Assembly: GCA_002205965.3 (NCBI GenBank)
Contig: NADL03000515.1
Coordinates: 434,001-498,000 of the forward strand
Origin: Kappaphycus alvarezii
Taxonomy: Eukaryota > Rhodophyta > Florideophyceae > Gigartinales > Solieriaceae
Direction: 5' to 3'
Length of the DNA stretch: 64,000 bases
In this document: piece after piece, positions 1 to 11,203 of the stretch
Numbering within the stretch: position 1 is the first letter of the stretch
Layout: each line of letters opens with the position of its first letter
Made by a program: the position numbers and the translations under genes
Notes under the pieces: model-generated
Told to the model about the DNA's origin: nothing
The model's input: the letters and a program-made list of their open reading frames with translations, nothing else
Database searches by the model: none

Positions 1-828
1 CCTCCATAGGGCCGCAGATCTTTGCGGCGTACTGCCGGCCGAAAGGGCTCGCACAACCCGCAAGCCGGGTCGTACGCGAGGTCTGTCTTCCGGACCCCAC
101 ACCAGCTCTCTGTAGGGCCGACTGTGGTCGCAAGTTACACTTGCCTCGAGAGAGAACTTTGACACAAACGTCGGAAAAATTCCCACACGGTGCCATGGGC
201 TTCGGCTAATTAGAGTGCGCTTGAAGCGGCCAACGCGTTTGAACTGAGGTCTTCGAGAGGACTGAGGTAATTGGGGTCAATGATGCTGGCTACATACAAA
301 GCAAGATTGAGCTATTCAGGTGGGGTAAAGCAATGAAATTTCAAACGGAAGGTGAGTTCCACTTGGTGGTGGACCGAGTCAGTCATGGGGAAGTCGTTGG
401 ACTGAGTGTAGAACTCTGTTTGGACAGAGTCAAGTCGTAGCGAGGGGGCGGTGGTTGCTCCCGACGACTTCAGCTTAATTAGATATTGGAGCCAACATCC
501 CGAGGCACAAATGCAATTAGATAGAAACGGATGCGCATATCTCCAACCCGGCCGGTGAGGGCCAGCGAGTTATTGCATCTTTTTGTTTTTTCTTCCAAAA
601 AGTTCATCATTAAAGGGAGGGACCCGATATAGGAACTGAGCAGAGCAATACCCTGTTGCGAGAATTTTTTCATAGATGAACGGTGCAAGATACACGTAGT
701 GGTGTCGGCAAGAGGGGACGGCCAGAAAACGTGTGTTCTCTGGGGTTGAGGAATGGCCTATATTGAGGCCTGCGGAAGTCAGTAATGTCGATGGCCTTGC
801 GGAGCTTGACATTTGTGCCTAGCAGTTT
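1..828. other. Sequence downstream of a decayed reverse transcriptase, no assignable gene
   Basis: No ORF here can be assigned. The minus strand may hold the decayed downstream part of the reverse transcriptase remnant at 829-1480, because open stretches at 479-812 follow on from it, but no motif is clear enough to claim. Confidence 0.4.
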
Positions 829-1480
829 TTAGTCATCCCTGTACCAATGATGGTACCTTAGAGATGCGCGCGCCTCGATTTCTCGGGAAAGGGGGTGCAA
901 AAAAATGGAGAAAATCAGCATGCTGGCTGGGTCCCCTTGTCGTATCCCGTCCTCACTGGAAATATCAGAGGCCGGGCCTGAAGGCAGGATGAGCATCGGC
1001 TTCCTGCGGGCATACACCATATTTAGGAAAAAGCACAGGGACGGGACTTTGTAAAGCGGCATGTAGGTCATTCTCTGGTAGGGGAATTGATTGAATTCTT
1101 TGTGGGAATCATTCGAAAGGAGAAAATAATCGACATTCTGGTGCAGTTTTTTTAACTCCCTGTCGGACGCCATGAACAACTTCGTCGAGGTCGTGGGGAA
1201 TCGAAATAGCTAGGTGGAGGGAATCAAGGTATTCCCAGCTGTCTTCAAGCGCCGGGGGCGAAAGGACCTTGGTGACTAGCCGGCGCAGTGCGGTTAAATC
1301 TCAATCGGACGGATTTTGTCCGGTCGCGGTTGGGTGGTAATCAAGGTGGCGAGGGATAGGAACTGGGTGGTGTCTTGAGGGAGGTCCCCTCGCTCAAGTC
1401 TCCTGACTACAGCAGTTAGTGCCTAGATACCCGTGAGCCCGGCCTGAGGCACGACTGTCGTATAGGCGGGAACATCTAGA
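829..1480 (-). pseudogene. Non-LTR retrotransposon reverse transcriptase remnant
   Basis: The open part (829-1179, 116 codons) contains GIRQGDPASMLIFSIFLHP, which matches the palm motif (QGDP plus LHP) of the intact-looking reverse transcriptase at 14263-15345. It ends in WYRDD followed directly by a stop, where that gene has WYADD. Upstream on the same strand (1180-1480) other frames show pieces such as RGDLPQDT and KIRPIEI that fit the fingers region. Several frame changes and stops show decay. This is the same family as the element at 12432, in opposite orientation. The function would have been RNA-templated DNA synthesis; no activity is expected from this copy. Confidence 0.7.
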
Positions 1481-2381
1481 AGATGAACGAGGCCCGGATA
1501 CATCCGACCTGGGCCCGGGCAGAGTTCAGGTTGAGGTGGCAACAGATCCGAAGACAGCAGTCTCCGTGATGTGCATCGGCGGGAGAAGGTCTGCGGCAAC
1601 AAAGGGCATCAAGGGCGTTGACAGAGCTGGTTGCAGGGCGCGGAGTCGGGAAACTGCCGGTGGGGTCCCTAACATCGGCGATGCGTGACTGATTAAGGGA
1701 GCGCATCTCACGGCTATATTGACTATCAACAGCGAGGCACTCTGTCCTCCGAAAAATTGGATCATAGTCTCGTATTCAGAGGGAGGGAGACGTAAGAAAG
1801 TGCGTTACTGGCGATCAGGTGAGCTTGTAGGGCTTCTGTCCGTAGTTCACCACATTAACTGTTATTGGCTCGACACATACGATCTTGAAGTCCTTAGTGT
1901 TGCCGAGTGTGTGATTGCAACTCAGGCACCCCCGGAGTAATTGGCCGAGAACGGCAGTGGGGAGGAATTGGATTCGAAGTGAAGTGGAGTGAAAGGTCTT
2001 TGGGTTCCGCGCAACTGTTCATGTTACAGTACTGTACAGTAGGTACCGTATGGCAACATTCGCCCATTTTATGCCATGTTTGTCGGCCACAAGTGAAGTG
2101 TTTAAAATTTTCCGAATAAGTGTCCAGTCTCGACAGTTTGAGGCCCAGAGAAGTCGATTAGGCAGATTTTCTAATTTTTACTGAACGTTCATTCTGATAT
2201 TTACTCCAAGGGGGGTTCTGTATGGCATCAGGCAGGAGTTCACAGCATGGTACAAACATAACAAACTGTACAGCACAGCACATCACTGTACAGCACAGAA
2301 CAGTACTGTGCCGTGGTGTACCATTTGTTGCACTTTGCATTGTACTTTTCTCCATCATAAATTCTGAAATTCGCCAAATCA
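1481..2381. other. Unassigned spacer with palindromic GTAC-type repeats
   Basis: No recognisable gene. The minus strand at 1481-1700 may still be 5' sequence of the decayed reverse transcriptase. Two clusters of ACTGTACAG-type palindromes lie at 2024-2041 and 2258-2323. Confidence 0.4.
2024..2323. repeat. Clustered TACTGTACAGTA-like palindromes
   Basis: The strand reads TTACAGTACTGTACAGTA at 2024-2041, and further copies of CTGTACAGCACAG and CAGTACTGTG lie at 2275-2310. The same degenerate palindrome recurs at 10868-10935, 28560-28582, 44477-44499, 55361-55385, 61379-61393 and 63133-63253. Most lie between recognisable elements. Meaning unknown. Confidence 0.6.
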
Positions 2382-3300
2382 GTGTTCTATGTCGATGAAT
2401 TTTTTTCTGATAATGATAATTTTGATAAGCTCGTTGAACTTACAGCTCGTTTGTTTGCGTCGAAACCGATTAAATATGACAATGTTGAGTTCTTTGAAAT
2501 CCATATTGAAACTGAAAATCGGTTGATGGTCAGCGAAAGTTCAACGCCCATCAAAAAGAATAACTTGTCAAACTCAGGACGATTCAGAAAGATTCTACCT
2601 TTGATCTGTTCCGTTCCATCCGGGCCGCGCCGCGCCACTTTTATATGGTTATCTCACAGCCGTACAGACACATGCTGTGCAGCTAACCGTGGAGCACAAG
2701 TACCCACGGAGACATTCGGAAAGAAGGCCATCGATGAAATTAATACTTCCATAAGTTATACTCAAATCTCCCACGCTCAATTTGAACACCATGCATATTT
2801 ATAGTTATGCATATACATCGTTTGAGACAAACGCAGGTCTTACTTAGCAGCTAGGATTCATCATTTTACTTTGTGATGACTCAGACCGCTGACACGTTTT
2901 GAACTATAGCAGCCGCATTTTTCGTCGATTCATACTACCTATCATTAAAGGAGCAGTGTGCGCAATATCTGCCGCATTTGATTTCGCTCACATATTGAAA
3001 AACGGCTGTAGAGCACATCTTACGCCTTCAGATAACTTTGCAATTGTTCACAGACTCAAAGCAAATTTTCGATTCATTACCCGTGTCTCAAAAATAACTG
3101 AAAAAAATTAATGATGGACATCGCTACTGATTGCGAAGCCTATAAAAAGTTCTAAATATCGAATGTTGGACTTATCTCAGGTATTGAAAATCCTGCTCAT
3201 GGTCTAACGAAGCCGGAAGTTTGCAAGCCTCTCCTAAAAATTCTAGTGGCTGGTGTTGACAAAAACTACATCGAACAATGGATTAACCGTAAGACGTAAC
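2382..3300 (+). pseudogene. Ty1/copia pol remnant (reverse transcriptase end and RNase H)
   Basis: An open stretch (2382-2804) starts with YVDEF, a variant of the copia YVDD catalytic box, and continues with residues that fit the copia palm and connection. From about 2800 the frame reads QLGFIILLCDDSDR, LNYSSRIFRR and ISAAFDFAHILK, interrupted by stops, which matches the copia RNase H domain. Around 3180-3300 pieces such as KILLMV, LVLTKTTSNN and the plus-strand ENYIEQW-like end suggest the normal pol terminus. An in-frame TAG and several frame changes mark it as dead. It is a separate copy from the one at 4982-6330 because both cover the RNase H region. Confidence 0.7.
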
Positions 3301-3564
3301 GCACCCCGGCCTCGCTTTTTGAGAGGATGGTAATTTTATGCGAAAAGGGCTCGTGATGGTTACAGCACAGCAAGCACACAGTTTTCTATGACAATGCAGC
3401 ATCTCTTACAGCTCAGCAGGAATGCCGAGATATTTTTATGATGTTAATTGACTACCAAATGCTACTGTAGCCATTCCATTTATTTCTTCGTGGTGACCTA
3501 ACTCTACACTGCACTCTTCTTGTAAGTACAGTGCAGAGGGGCTACAAAAAGTCTATATAAGGAC

Positions 3565-3783
3565 TTGCTTACCATGAAACTGGGCAAATACAAGACAGTA
3601 ATCATCAACCATCAGATAGAAGAAGTAAAAACTTGTTCTTGCTGCAATAATGGGAAGCCAACCCGTCGAGCACAGCAGTCTGTGGCTGTGTCAGACATTG
3701 TAACCTCTGCTTGTAGGGCTGGCAGTAGAATTTCACCAGCAACCTTTCTGCGTGTTACACGTGTCATACCTTTTGACCTGTGA
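3565..3783 (+). pseudogene. Possible Ty1/copia integrase zinc-finger fragment
   Basis: A 72-codon open stretch contains KYKTVIINHQIEEVKTCSCC followed by NNGKPTRR. That spacing resembles the C-x2-C half of the copia integrase zinc finger and the GK-TR motif after it. No catalytic core follows. It lies between two copia pol remnants on the same strand, which supports the reading, but it is short and could be coincidence. Confidence 0.35.
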
Positions 3784-3899
3784 TACTGCAGGGTTAATTA
3801 ATAATTAGTAATAATTTACTCATCGGTCATTTAGAGTGCAAATTGTCGATCAAATGCTTGGTATGAGATTCCAATCACTTTTCGCGGGACGAGGGTAGC

Positions 3900-4090
3900 T
3901 CTTAAGAGATAGAACACAGGAGGTCAGAACAGAAAAAATCCACTTTATAGTCAATCGCTACGACAGAATTGATGATACCACTCTCCTATATAGGATGTGT
4001 TCACCTCCCTCTTACTCTTATATCTCCCTAAAAGCACATTCAGGAGCACAGCTGAACTGTAGAAGCCTCGCCCTTTTGGAGCAGAGGTGG
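3900..4090. repeat. LTR-like repeat related to 7900-8039
   Basis: This stretch and 7900-8039 share the same order of short blocks: GAATTGA-GATA, ACTCTCC, a CACCTC block, CTTATgTCTCC/CTTATATCTCC, then an ACAG-TGAA stretch and GAAGC. They flank the copia fragments, so they may be remains of copia LTRs, but ends and target duplications are not visible. Confidence 0.3.
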
Positions 4091-4981
4091 AAAACAACGG
4101 CCTCCAATTTGTAGTGCAAAGGGTCGTATTGGTTTGTCAGTTGAGATAGAGAGATCAGAATTTGATCTGATCTTGATCCGAATCATCGGCACTCCCGTCT
4201 TTCCAACGACTAAAATTGAGGACCTACTCACGCTTCGGGCTTATTTTTCTTTCCTCTGCTCGCACGACCCATTGCAGATTGTCCAATTCAATGCGTTCGT
4301 CCTCCATAAGTCTTGTTGTTGCGTCACACCTACCTTTTTTCATCAAATCATCAGCTGGACTATCTTTTATCCGCTTCCGGTGCAGATATATCTGATTCCA
4401 ACTCAGACGCTAGCCGTTATGGGGAGGGCGCTGTAAACTATATTCATTTTAAGGACGGCTCTCGAGAGGCCGACGATATATTGAAGGTAATCTCATCCTC
4501 CGTTGAGAGTGCCGAACTCGGCTTTACCGATGAAAATGCGAATTCTTAGATTGAAATATACATGAAAGACAAGTTATTTCACTCATGCGCAACAACCCAC
4601 CCGAGAGACTCAAGCACCAACTCTCCCACTCAGCTCGCTTACTTTATGCTGCAACTCCTGCTGACCTCAAGTTCCCGCGGACTTTCCGCCCTGTATCGCG
4701 CGAGCGAACAGTTGCCATCTCCTTACAAAACTGTATCGGTGGCCCAAATCCACGCTACAATATGTGGATTTTTTTATGGGGCATGCTTGGGCGGCGTTGC
4801 GTCACGTTCCGTTATGGGGCGTCGTCAATCCCTTAGTTATTGCCGCATGCTGAAGCTTAACTTCAAGCTTAAGCCTTCTAATATCACTTTATTTTTTTGC
4901 ATCGGGTTTTTTTTATAGCCTACGAACCCTCACATTCCGTCTATCCCCCCAAAAGGCACATTTTTACCACTGGATATTGGT
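4091..4981. other. Decayed sequence upstream of a copia pol remnant
   Basis: Short overlapping plus-strand ORFs (4134-4436, 4313-4549, 4585-4836) have no clear domain. The stretch DGSREADDILKVISSS near 4455-4510 may belong to the copia polyprotein upstream of its integrase region. I see no complete gene. Confidence 0.35.
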
Positions 4982-6330
4982 GTGATGGACAATGATATTC
5001 CTCTCTCAAAAGGATTTGATATCCTGTACCGCGACTATATCATCCCGAGCAACGTGGAAAATGTCCTGAACAGTCGTCTTGATCATTGGCAACTTCCGAT
5101 CACACGAAAAGACAATCGCATGTTCATCGTTTTGGGCCCTGAGTCAGTTCTTTTTACTATGAGTGAGCTTCAAAAGCTTCATCCCCACTTCTGTCATCCA
5201 AATGTCACAAGACTCTACAATTTACTCAAGCGTTCAGATCCCCTGATGTTAACGCGGACACCGGCTCATGTGCGCTGTCTTTCTCAAGCCCTCTAAGGAG
5301 TTTAAACTACACAGCGGCCAGTTCCTTCGCCTCGTTAAACTCCTTTACGGTTTCTTCGAGAATATCGAATATTGGCGCGAGACTTTTTTTAAGCACCTGG
5401 ATGAAGACCTCGGGATGACTCCCATTGCCGGTGACCTTTCCTTTTTCTTTGGGAATATGCGAGGATCATTGCGAGAATGATAGGCAATTGCGTTGGCGAA
5501 ACCTAATGTGCGGGATCTGCCGGTTTTGAGAATGACACAAACCTAGCTGAGCGCATGTTTGAAACAAAGAAACGCGAGTACGATGAATTCACTTTTGCTG
5601 GATTACAGATCAAAAAAATTGAGGATGGTTACCTGTTACACTAGGAGCGTTACGCAAAGCGGCTACAGGAGTTGACACTTGACTGCACGTTCGCCCAGTA
5701 CAGATCCAGGCGGGAAGCACTTTCCTGGCTCACAAATATCCGACCAGATATTTTCGCCGACGTCAACCTCGCCGCGCAGGTCACTGAACATAAATGAGCA
5801 CGAAAAGATGTACGAGCTCCGAATGAAAAAATTCGGTGTATACAAGCCGCGCCACGGAGACGTCAAAATCAACGCATATTTGGCAAAAAAATCACTGTTT
5901 ATCACGATTTTTCTGACGCATCGTTCTCAAACACCCCACCACTACACTCGTGACTGTGATTTATCGAATTTTTATGCAATCGAATTGGAAACGCAAATAT
6001 TCTGCAATTTTGTCTCTAAAATTCAAAGCGTATCGGGCGTTCAGCGTTAGGGGTGAATGCTACGCCTTTGCCGATGGATCCGACTGGGGTTAGTTTGCGT
6101 CAAGATATAGAGCGAATGTTGGGCAGACAACTACCATTGAAGCCCTACGCATACTTTGACATTCTGTTCAAAGTGATTATCAAGAACTCAACTACGACTG
6201 AACATATGGCAGCGTAGAGATTTCGGACATAGGATTGGTGCGAAGTGAAGATAATCCAGCTGCTTCTTTGACACCAGCCTTAAAGTGCCGCATTTTCATG
6301 GGACAAGCCGAGTATGGCACTCTCAGCGGA
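4982..6330 (+). pseudogene. Ty1/copia pol remnant (integrase finger, RT, RNase H)
   Basis: Pieces follow copia pol order across several frames. LHPHFCHPNVTRLYNLLKR (about 5175-5235) fits the H-x3-H half of the integrase zinc finger. KLLYGFFENIEYWRETFFKH and the following LGMTP (5268-5440) fit the copia RT. GYLLH-stop-ERYAKRLQE (5630-5675) fits the end of RT, with TAG where the family has glutamine. AQYRSRREALSWLTNIRPDI and NLAAQVT (5695-5795) fit the RT-RNase H linker. CAFADGSDW (about 6065) and VEISDIGLVRSEDNPAASLT (about 6210-6280) fit the end of RNase H. The integrase core and most of RT are missing. Clearly dead. Confidence 0.75.
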
Positions 6331-6559
6331 GGATGGGATTAATTTCAATAAATCGTCGGCCCCTCGAGAGTCTTTCTTAAAATGAGCCTGGTTTACAGCT
6401 TTCTCCTCATCACGGCTGGCGTCTCAGCTGGAATCAGATGTATCTGCACCGGTAGCGGAGTGATTCTGCTGTACAGAATTGGTCACATCGCGGCCTGGGG
6501 TCAGTAGCACTTGTGCGACATGTTAAAAGGTGTTACTGAAGTTGGTGCGATATTTCTTG

Positions 6560-7458
6560 TCAGCGCGAAAAATGAGCGAGGCTATCAGCGACGCGCTCGA
6601 GATTTATGAATTTGGGGGATGTATTCACTCGGTATCCCTCTTTCCCACAATTGAAGCACTTATACTTGTGGTCGCTTGTATGGGGTCCCTTATTAGAGCC
6701 TGGGTGATGACCGAATCTGGCCGTTTTTGAATAGCTCACCTTCCAAAGTGAACGACAGAAGCTCCCCGAGCCAGTCTGTAGTGTTCAATACCACCGTTTA
6801 AGGCGAAAGCGCTCTATTTCGTTTGGAGCTTATCTAGTGTGGTTTTGTAGCGCAGATATTGCATCTTCATGATCTTATAAGTAGTGGATCCCGTAAGGGC
6901 CCATTCATGGTCTCCTATCTTATGTTATAGGAAGGATCGCTTATGAAAGTAGTAGCGGAGAGGTACATGCGCCATTGAGCATAGATTCTCCAAGTCTTTG
7001 GTTAACGAGTTCAATGCCCGACATTCCGATCGACCGCCTTTTTTTTAGTGTGAGAGCTTTAGCGAGCGGGGGCGTTCCGTAAAAGCGTCCATCTTTGATT
7101 CGGAGCAGGTTTAGTTGAGTACAGCAATGACGGTTCCCCAACGTCTGGCTTGGTTTTGAATAATGCTGTAGTAGAACTCAAGCGCTTAGTAACGGAGCAC
7201 GTGGGGAAGAAATTGGAGTTTCTCCTGTACAAAGACACCATATTCCTCGCAAAATTGTTGGTGAGCCCGCAGATTGCGAGCCCAGTTCTCCTCTAATGCA
7301 CCAGAGAATTTGTCCGACTTGTTGCTGAAGTTGGAGGCAAAGATTTTATACGGTACGGCACTTTGTTTGTTGAGAGATATAGTTTTCCTGTGTGATTGAT
7401 TAGGCTGTACGAAATGGCTAGCCGCCGCTGTAGCGTGTGACGGCGAGCTCACTGTCAT
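6560..7458 (-). pseudogene. Ty1/copia-like gag remnant with zinc knuckle
   Basis: On the minus strand, 7186-7458 encodes a 90-codon stretch ending in KFSGALEENWARNLRAHQQF and CEEYGVFVQEKLQFL, which fits the start of a copia-type gag domain. Other frames downstream read GRFYGTPP, NSLTKDLENLCSMAHVPLR and, near 6640-6700, YKCFNCGKEGYR, the start of a CCHC zinc knuckle. At least four frame changes are needed, so it is dead. It faces the opposite way to the neighbouring pol remnants and so comes from another insertion or an inversion. Confidence 0.55.
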
Positions 7459-8039
7459 ATAGGCTTATGATCTCACCTCTTTTAGCAGCATGCATCATAC
7501 GAACCAAGGGCAATAAGGCAATATTTATTTTTGATATACCAGAAAAGGGCACAAATGACTCAACGGGGTATCAAACCGGCAGAAATCTCTGTAGCATCAC
7601 ATGGAATACCCTACGATTCCAAGAAGGAGCAAATACGGTTATAAACCTCCACATTAGTAACAACGTCGGAATGTGCCAATTCTGTAAGGACATTTTCCTC
7701 GTTACTAAAACTCTTGAGGGCTGTTCCTGTCAAACGCATATCAGCTACGTAGCCGACAGATTCATAATTCCAGCCTGGCTTCCATTAGAGAGCTGTAGAC
7801 CACGCCAAAAACGGCTTGGGCGATCGCATTTCGGCAGTACTTCGTCAGAATCGGCTTACCTAGCGTGACTCCCAGCTAATCCTGATATGAACTTCGCGCT
7901 CGGTCGCTCATTATACAAGCTCTACTCTAGAATTGAAGATAAAACTCTCCCGTATTTGATAATGTCACCTCTAGCTTGCTCTTATGTCTCCTCATTAGTA
8001 CTAGGTACCCTTTCGAGAACACAGTTGAATTTTGGAAGC
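7459..8039. other. Unassigned stretch with one 143-codon ORF
   Basis: A plus-strand ORF at 7437-7868 contains CQFC and CSC pairs, but I recognise no family and its start overlaps the gag remnant on the other strand. The 3' part (7900-8039) resembles the LTR-like sequence at 3900-4090. I do not call a gene here. Confidence 0.3.
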
Positions 8040-8965
8040 TGATAGAGGTAAATTGTCGGAAGAAGAGATACTCAGAACCAATTTCCCCAAAAAGGAGGTG
8101 TTGCAAGCGAAAAAAGTGCTACAGTGGTATAGTTGAGCGAACAAAAAGGAGTGGGTAGGGACGATAGTTGAGAGGGCTACAAGCAAATATAGAAGGGGCA
8201 GAGTCTACCACTGATGCTCTGTGACCAGCGTGGGAAAATGGTTCTTGGGTCTGAAGTTGACTCTCAACTTCCTACTACTCGGGACTTGACTTGAGGTTGT
8301 CTGCCAACTTGCTTGACCTCTCCATGAGGAAGCAGTTTACTCAGCTTATATAGACTTTTTGGCTAACATAAAAGTCTCAAACAAACATACTAAGTACTAA
8401 AAAATGCATAAATTGGAATCGTGTGAAAGAGAAAGACTAACATGAGATACTATTTGGATAAATATCTATATTTCCTCCTTAAAATCGTATTCCTCGATAT
8501 CAGAGCTAAACAATTCCTCCAAAATATCCATATCCCTAATGGAAGTCCCTACGAATCCCTTCGAACGCCCTAGAATTATGGATAGCCGCCTCGGACATAT
8601 CCAGTTCCTCCAATCCTCCTCGCAGCCTTCAAACTCCTCTTCACCCCTGTCAGGAGGGTCATTAATAATGATTACTATCTCAGTCTTCCTTCCGTTCTCC
8701 ACAGTAGCTCCTCCAACGCTGTACAATAGTAGCTCCCACTGGTCCACCCAGTCTTCCTCTCCTTCCGATCCTTCCACCTCAGCCTTAGACTCCTCCTCTT
8801 CTACCTCTTCTTCTGCCTCCTCTTCCTCTAGCTCCTCGTCTACCTCGTCTGCCTCCTCGAAGCAGTGCCGGCGGGAACACTCCCGAACGCGTTCCCGGTT
8901 CATTCTTCTATAATAATCATCATAGTCTGTCGGTACAATCGCCGTCAAGGCCAGAGCTTTGAGGA
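8040..8965 (-). mobile_element. Diverged, truncated Ty3/gypsy LTR
   Basis: From TGATAGAGGTAAATTGTCGG at 8040 the sequence aligns colinearly with the LTRs at 15346 and 22952, through the shared block CTCAACTTCCTACTACTC (8263-8280), the TATA-like CTTATATAG at 8345-8353 and the acidic ORF. Similarity fades near 8965, before the other LTR end would be reached, so this LTR has lost its 5' part (in element sense). No matching internal region or target duplication is visible. It is clearly older than the two LTRs of the complete element. Confidence 0.75.
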
Positions 8966-9260
8966 GGCGGCAGCATCGGATGACTTGGCATTTCCTGGCT
9001 ACACATGGTACGAACTCTTCGATAAATAATACCGTCTCTGAAGAAGTTGCACCGAGAGAGTCGAAAACCAGAGGCTCAAATAGGAAACCTGGGTTGCGGA
9101 AGGTCAGGGAGGCGGGCACTAAGCACCTTGACAGCTTTTGCTGTAGGTTCTGGACCTTGCGTTGGTGAGTGAGGGCGGTAGCCCCACCGGTTACTTGCGT
9201 CGCTTTGGTAATTGAACGTGAACGACCTGCTTGAACGAGGACGTCACGGCTACGTCGCAT
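8466..9260 (-). CDS. Acidic LTR-encoded protein, diverged copy
   Basis: An open frame of 264 codons. Residues 101-264 match the architecture of the 227-residue protein in the complete gypsy LTR: a conserved block with PTDYDDYYRR (PTDADDYIRR in the other copy), a glutamate-rich run at about 134-168, a less conserved middle, and a C-terminal MDILEELFSSDIEE (MDILEELFGSDLEN there). Residues 1-100 have no counterpart, because the LTR similarity ends there, so the true start is uncertain and the first 100 codons may be flanking sequence. The frame has stayed open despite clear nucleotide divergence, which suggests past selection. Function unknown; the acidic composition and the DILEELF motif could fit a transcriptional activator, which is inference. 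Confidence 0.55.
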   Translation of the reverse strand: MRRSRDVLVQAGRSRSITKATQVTGGATALTHQRKVQNLQQKLSRCLVPASLTFRNPGFLFEPLVFDSLGATSSETVLFIEEFVPCVARKCQVIRCCRLLKALALTAIVPTDYDDYYRRMNRERVRECSRRHCFEEADEVDEELEEEEAEEEVEEEESKAEVEGSEGEEDWVDQWELLLYSVGGATVENGRKTEIVIIINDPPDRGEEEFEGCEEDWRNWICPRRLSIILGRSKGFVGTSIRDMDILEELFSSDIEEYDFKEEI

Positions 9261-11121
9261 GCGATGGGTCGGTCTGGCAGACCAGCTTCAGAGTCAATAT
9301 AGCAGTGTTCTATGAGCGCCCCATGCTGCTCGTTCCAAGTACAGTATGTAGATTGGTCTCGTTCCTCTCGGGACTCAGCCGTCACATATGCAACGGCAGG
9401 TCCGGGCCGTGCTGACTCGAAGGCACGCTGTAACAGCCGTTACAATACGTATGTCCAATGAAGCCTGTCTGTTGGGTGGCCTCGAAGGTTTCCTTTCAGG
9501 TTTCTCAGTACACGCATCCAACACAATACTCAGATATGCAATTTGATTGGGTCATGGCCAATACACCTGTCACAGTAAAGGTACAGCACCCCCGGTTTAG
9601 CCGAGTGCTGAGGCGTGGCAAACAGCGTGATACTGTAAACATTTAGTTCTGTAAACACTTGGCTCGTCACGCGGCGAGACTCGTCCGGAATAACGCCAGA
9701 TGTCTGCTGGAAGGAGTTTTGGGCGAATCTTAATGCCACAGCGAGTTGGTTCCGGGGAAACGGGGTTTCTCCGATATATCAGTCGCTACGCAAAGTAGGC
9801 CTCGTCTCCGTAATCTCTAGGCGCAACCCTACCCACTGTACCATTGATCCTTGGCAATAAATCCCCCCTTTTCCGCCTGTGCAAATGAATGTAAAAATTA
9901 GGAATGGGTTTGGAATACAGTTTTACCCACGTGCACCAAAGCGTTAAAAAATTAGGGCTTTATAACGACGAAAGTTGCCCGTTCGCCATGTCAATAGCCC
10001 GCATACGAAATGAGATGCTCGAATCCTCTGCTGCGGGCAACTAGCGCGGGCAACTGCCCTGGAGGAGGCAAAATGCACGCTCTCATATTCGAGCAACTTC
10101 TTGCTTCGAGCATGCTCATGGTCGGATCCTGCAGTGGACACTATAGTAGAAACTATTTAAGTACACTGTTTCCAGAATTCCGACACCCCCGCAAAATCAT
10201 CGAAAATACAAAACTCACAAACAAGGCCTGCCAAAATAAATAATTTTTAAATTCTATGGTCTACATAGTACCTGTACGTAAATTCCACTGATTTCTCAGC
10301 TTACCGTGCCCCTGCCACCTGACTCAAACCGTTCGTATAAAGTATACGATAGCAGCTCATGGCCCTACGGCAGAGAAAGAAAGACCCCTATCGTGAGCTT
10401 ACAATAGATCTGCTAAACAGACTCGACCCGACAACGGCTGAACCGCTGCCCGAACCAACAAACGGGAACATGCTTTATTCGGATCGAAACGGTACTTTTT
10501 CGGGCTACAGGAGCAAAGCAGCAATAAGCGGCGTCGACGAAGAAAAGTGCTCCCAATATGCGGCCTCGATGGCAGAACAGACAGCAGGACCGCACGACTT
10601 TGTACTCCTCGCTTGCTGTCAAGACAGGCAACGTGGAATGCGGTGGGGGGGAGGCAGGGGGCGCTGAACAATGTAGAACTTGATCATAGGCTAACGTGCG
10701 ATAGGCTCAGTTGTTAGCTTGCCAGGTTTCTTTTTCCCAGCCTGTCTAATTTAGCTGCAGAACCGTAACCAGCGTCTATTCTGTACAGCGTTACGACAGC
10801 AAGAATTGAAGAAACTTGTGGGTCTGAATAAAATTTAGGGGAGCGAAAAAAATCCTTCTGCCGTACGAGAATACGTACGTACTGTATGTACACAGTACTG
10901 TATTATGATTCCATACTGTATGACTATGGCTCACCTGAGTTACTGTGCTGTATTCACTCTTGTGCTCAGTTGACAGATGGTAATACTGAACTGTACTTTA
11001 CTTTGCCCGCTCGAGTGAACAGGATCACGACAATCAAGCATCACAGTCCGTGATTCTCAGCATCTTTGATCCGTAAATGTGACCGCATCTGCGAATTTGT
11101 TACACAATCTGCAGGTCAGTT
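9261..11121. other. Unassigned 1.9-kb spacer
   Basis: Several short ORFs on both strands have no recognisable domain. A cluster of GTAC-type palindromes lies at 10868-10935. The string GTCGGATCCTGCAG near 10122 recurs near 63096, followed in both places by a GGACAC block. No gene is called. Confidence 0.4.
10868..10935. repeat. Cluster of GTACTGTA-type palindromes
   Basis: Reads ATACGTACGTACTGTATGTA followed by CACAGTACTGTATTATG and ATACTGTATG. It belongs to the same degenerate palindrome family as 2024-2323 and 63133-63253. Confidence 0.55.
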
Positions 11122-11203
11122 GTGCCTTTAAAACGACCGACAACCCTCGGGGACCGACCATTCTTCCCTCATCCAACGATCGAGGCGTTCCCGCATCGTC
11201 ACC

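Noticed and set aside
9261-9650. Minus-strand resemblance to a transposase or integrase core (QIAYLSIVLDA)
   Set aside because: Only a few residues fit, with several stops and no catalytic Asp-Asp-Glu spacing that I can show.
10359-10667. 102-codon plus-strand ORF
   Set aside because: Overlapping frames of similar length exist on the other strand, no domain is seen, and the C terminus is low complexity.
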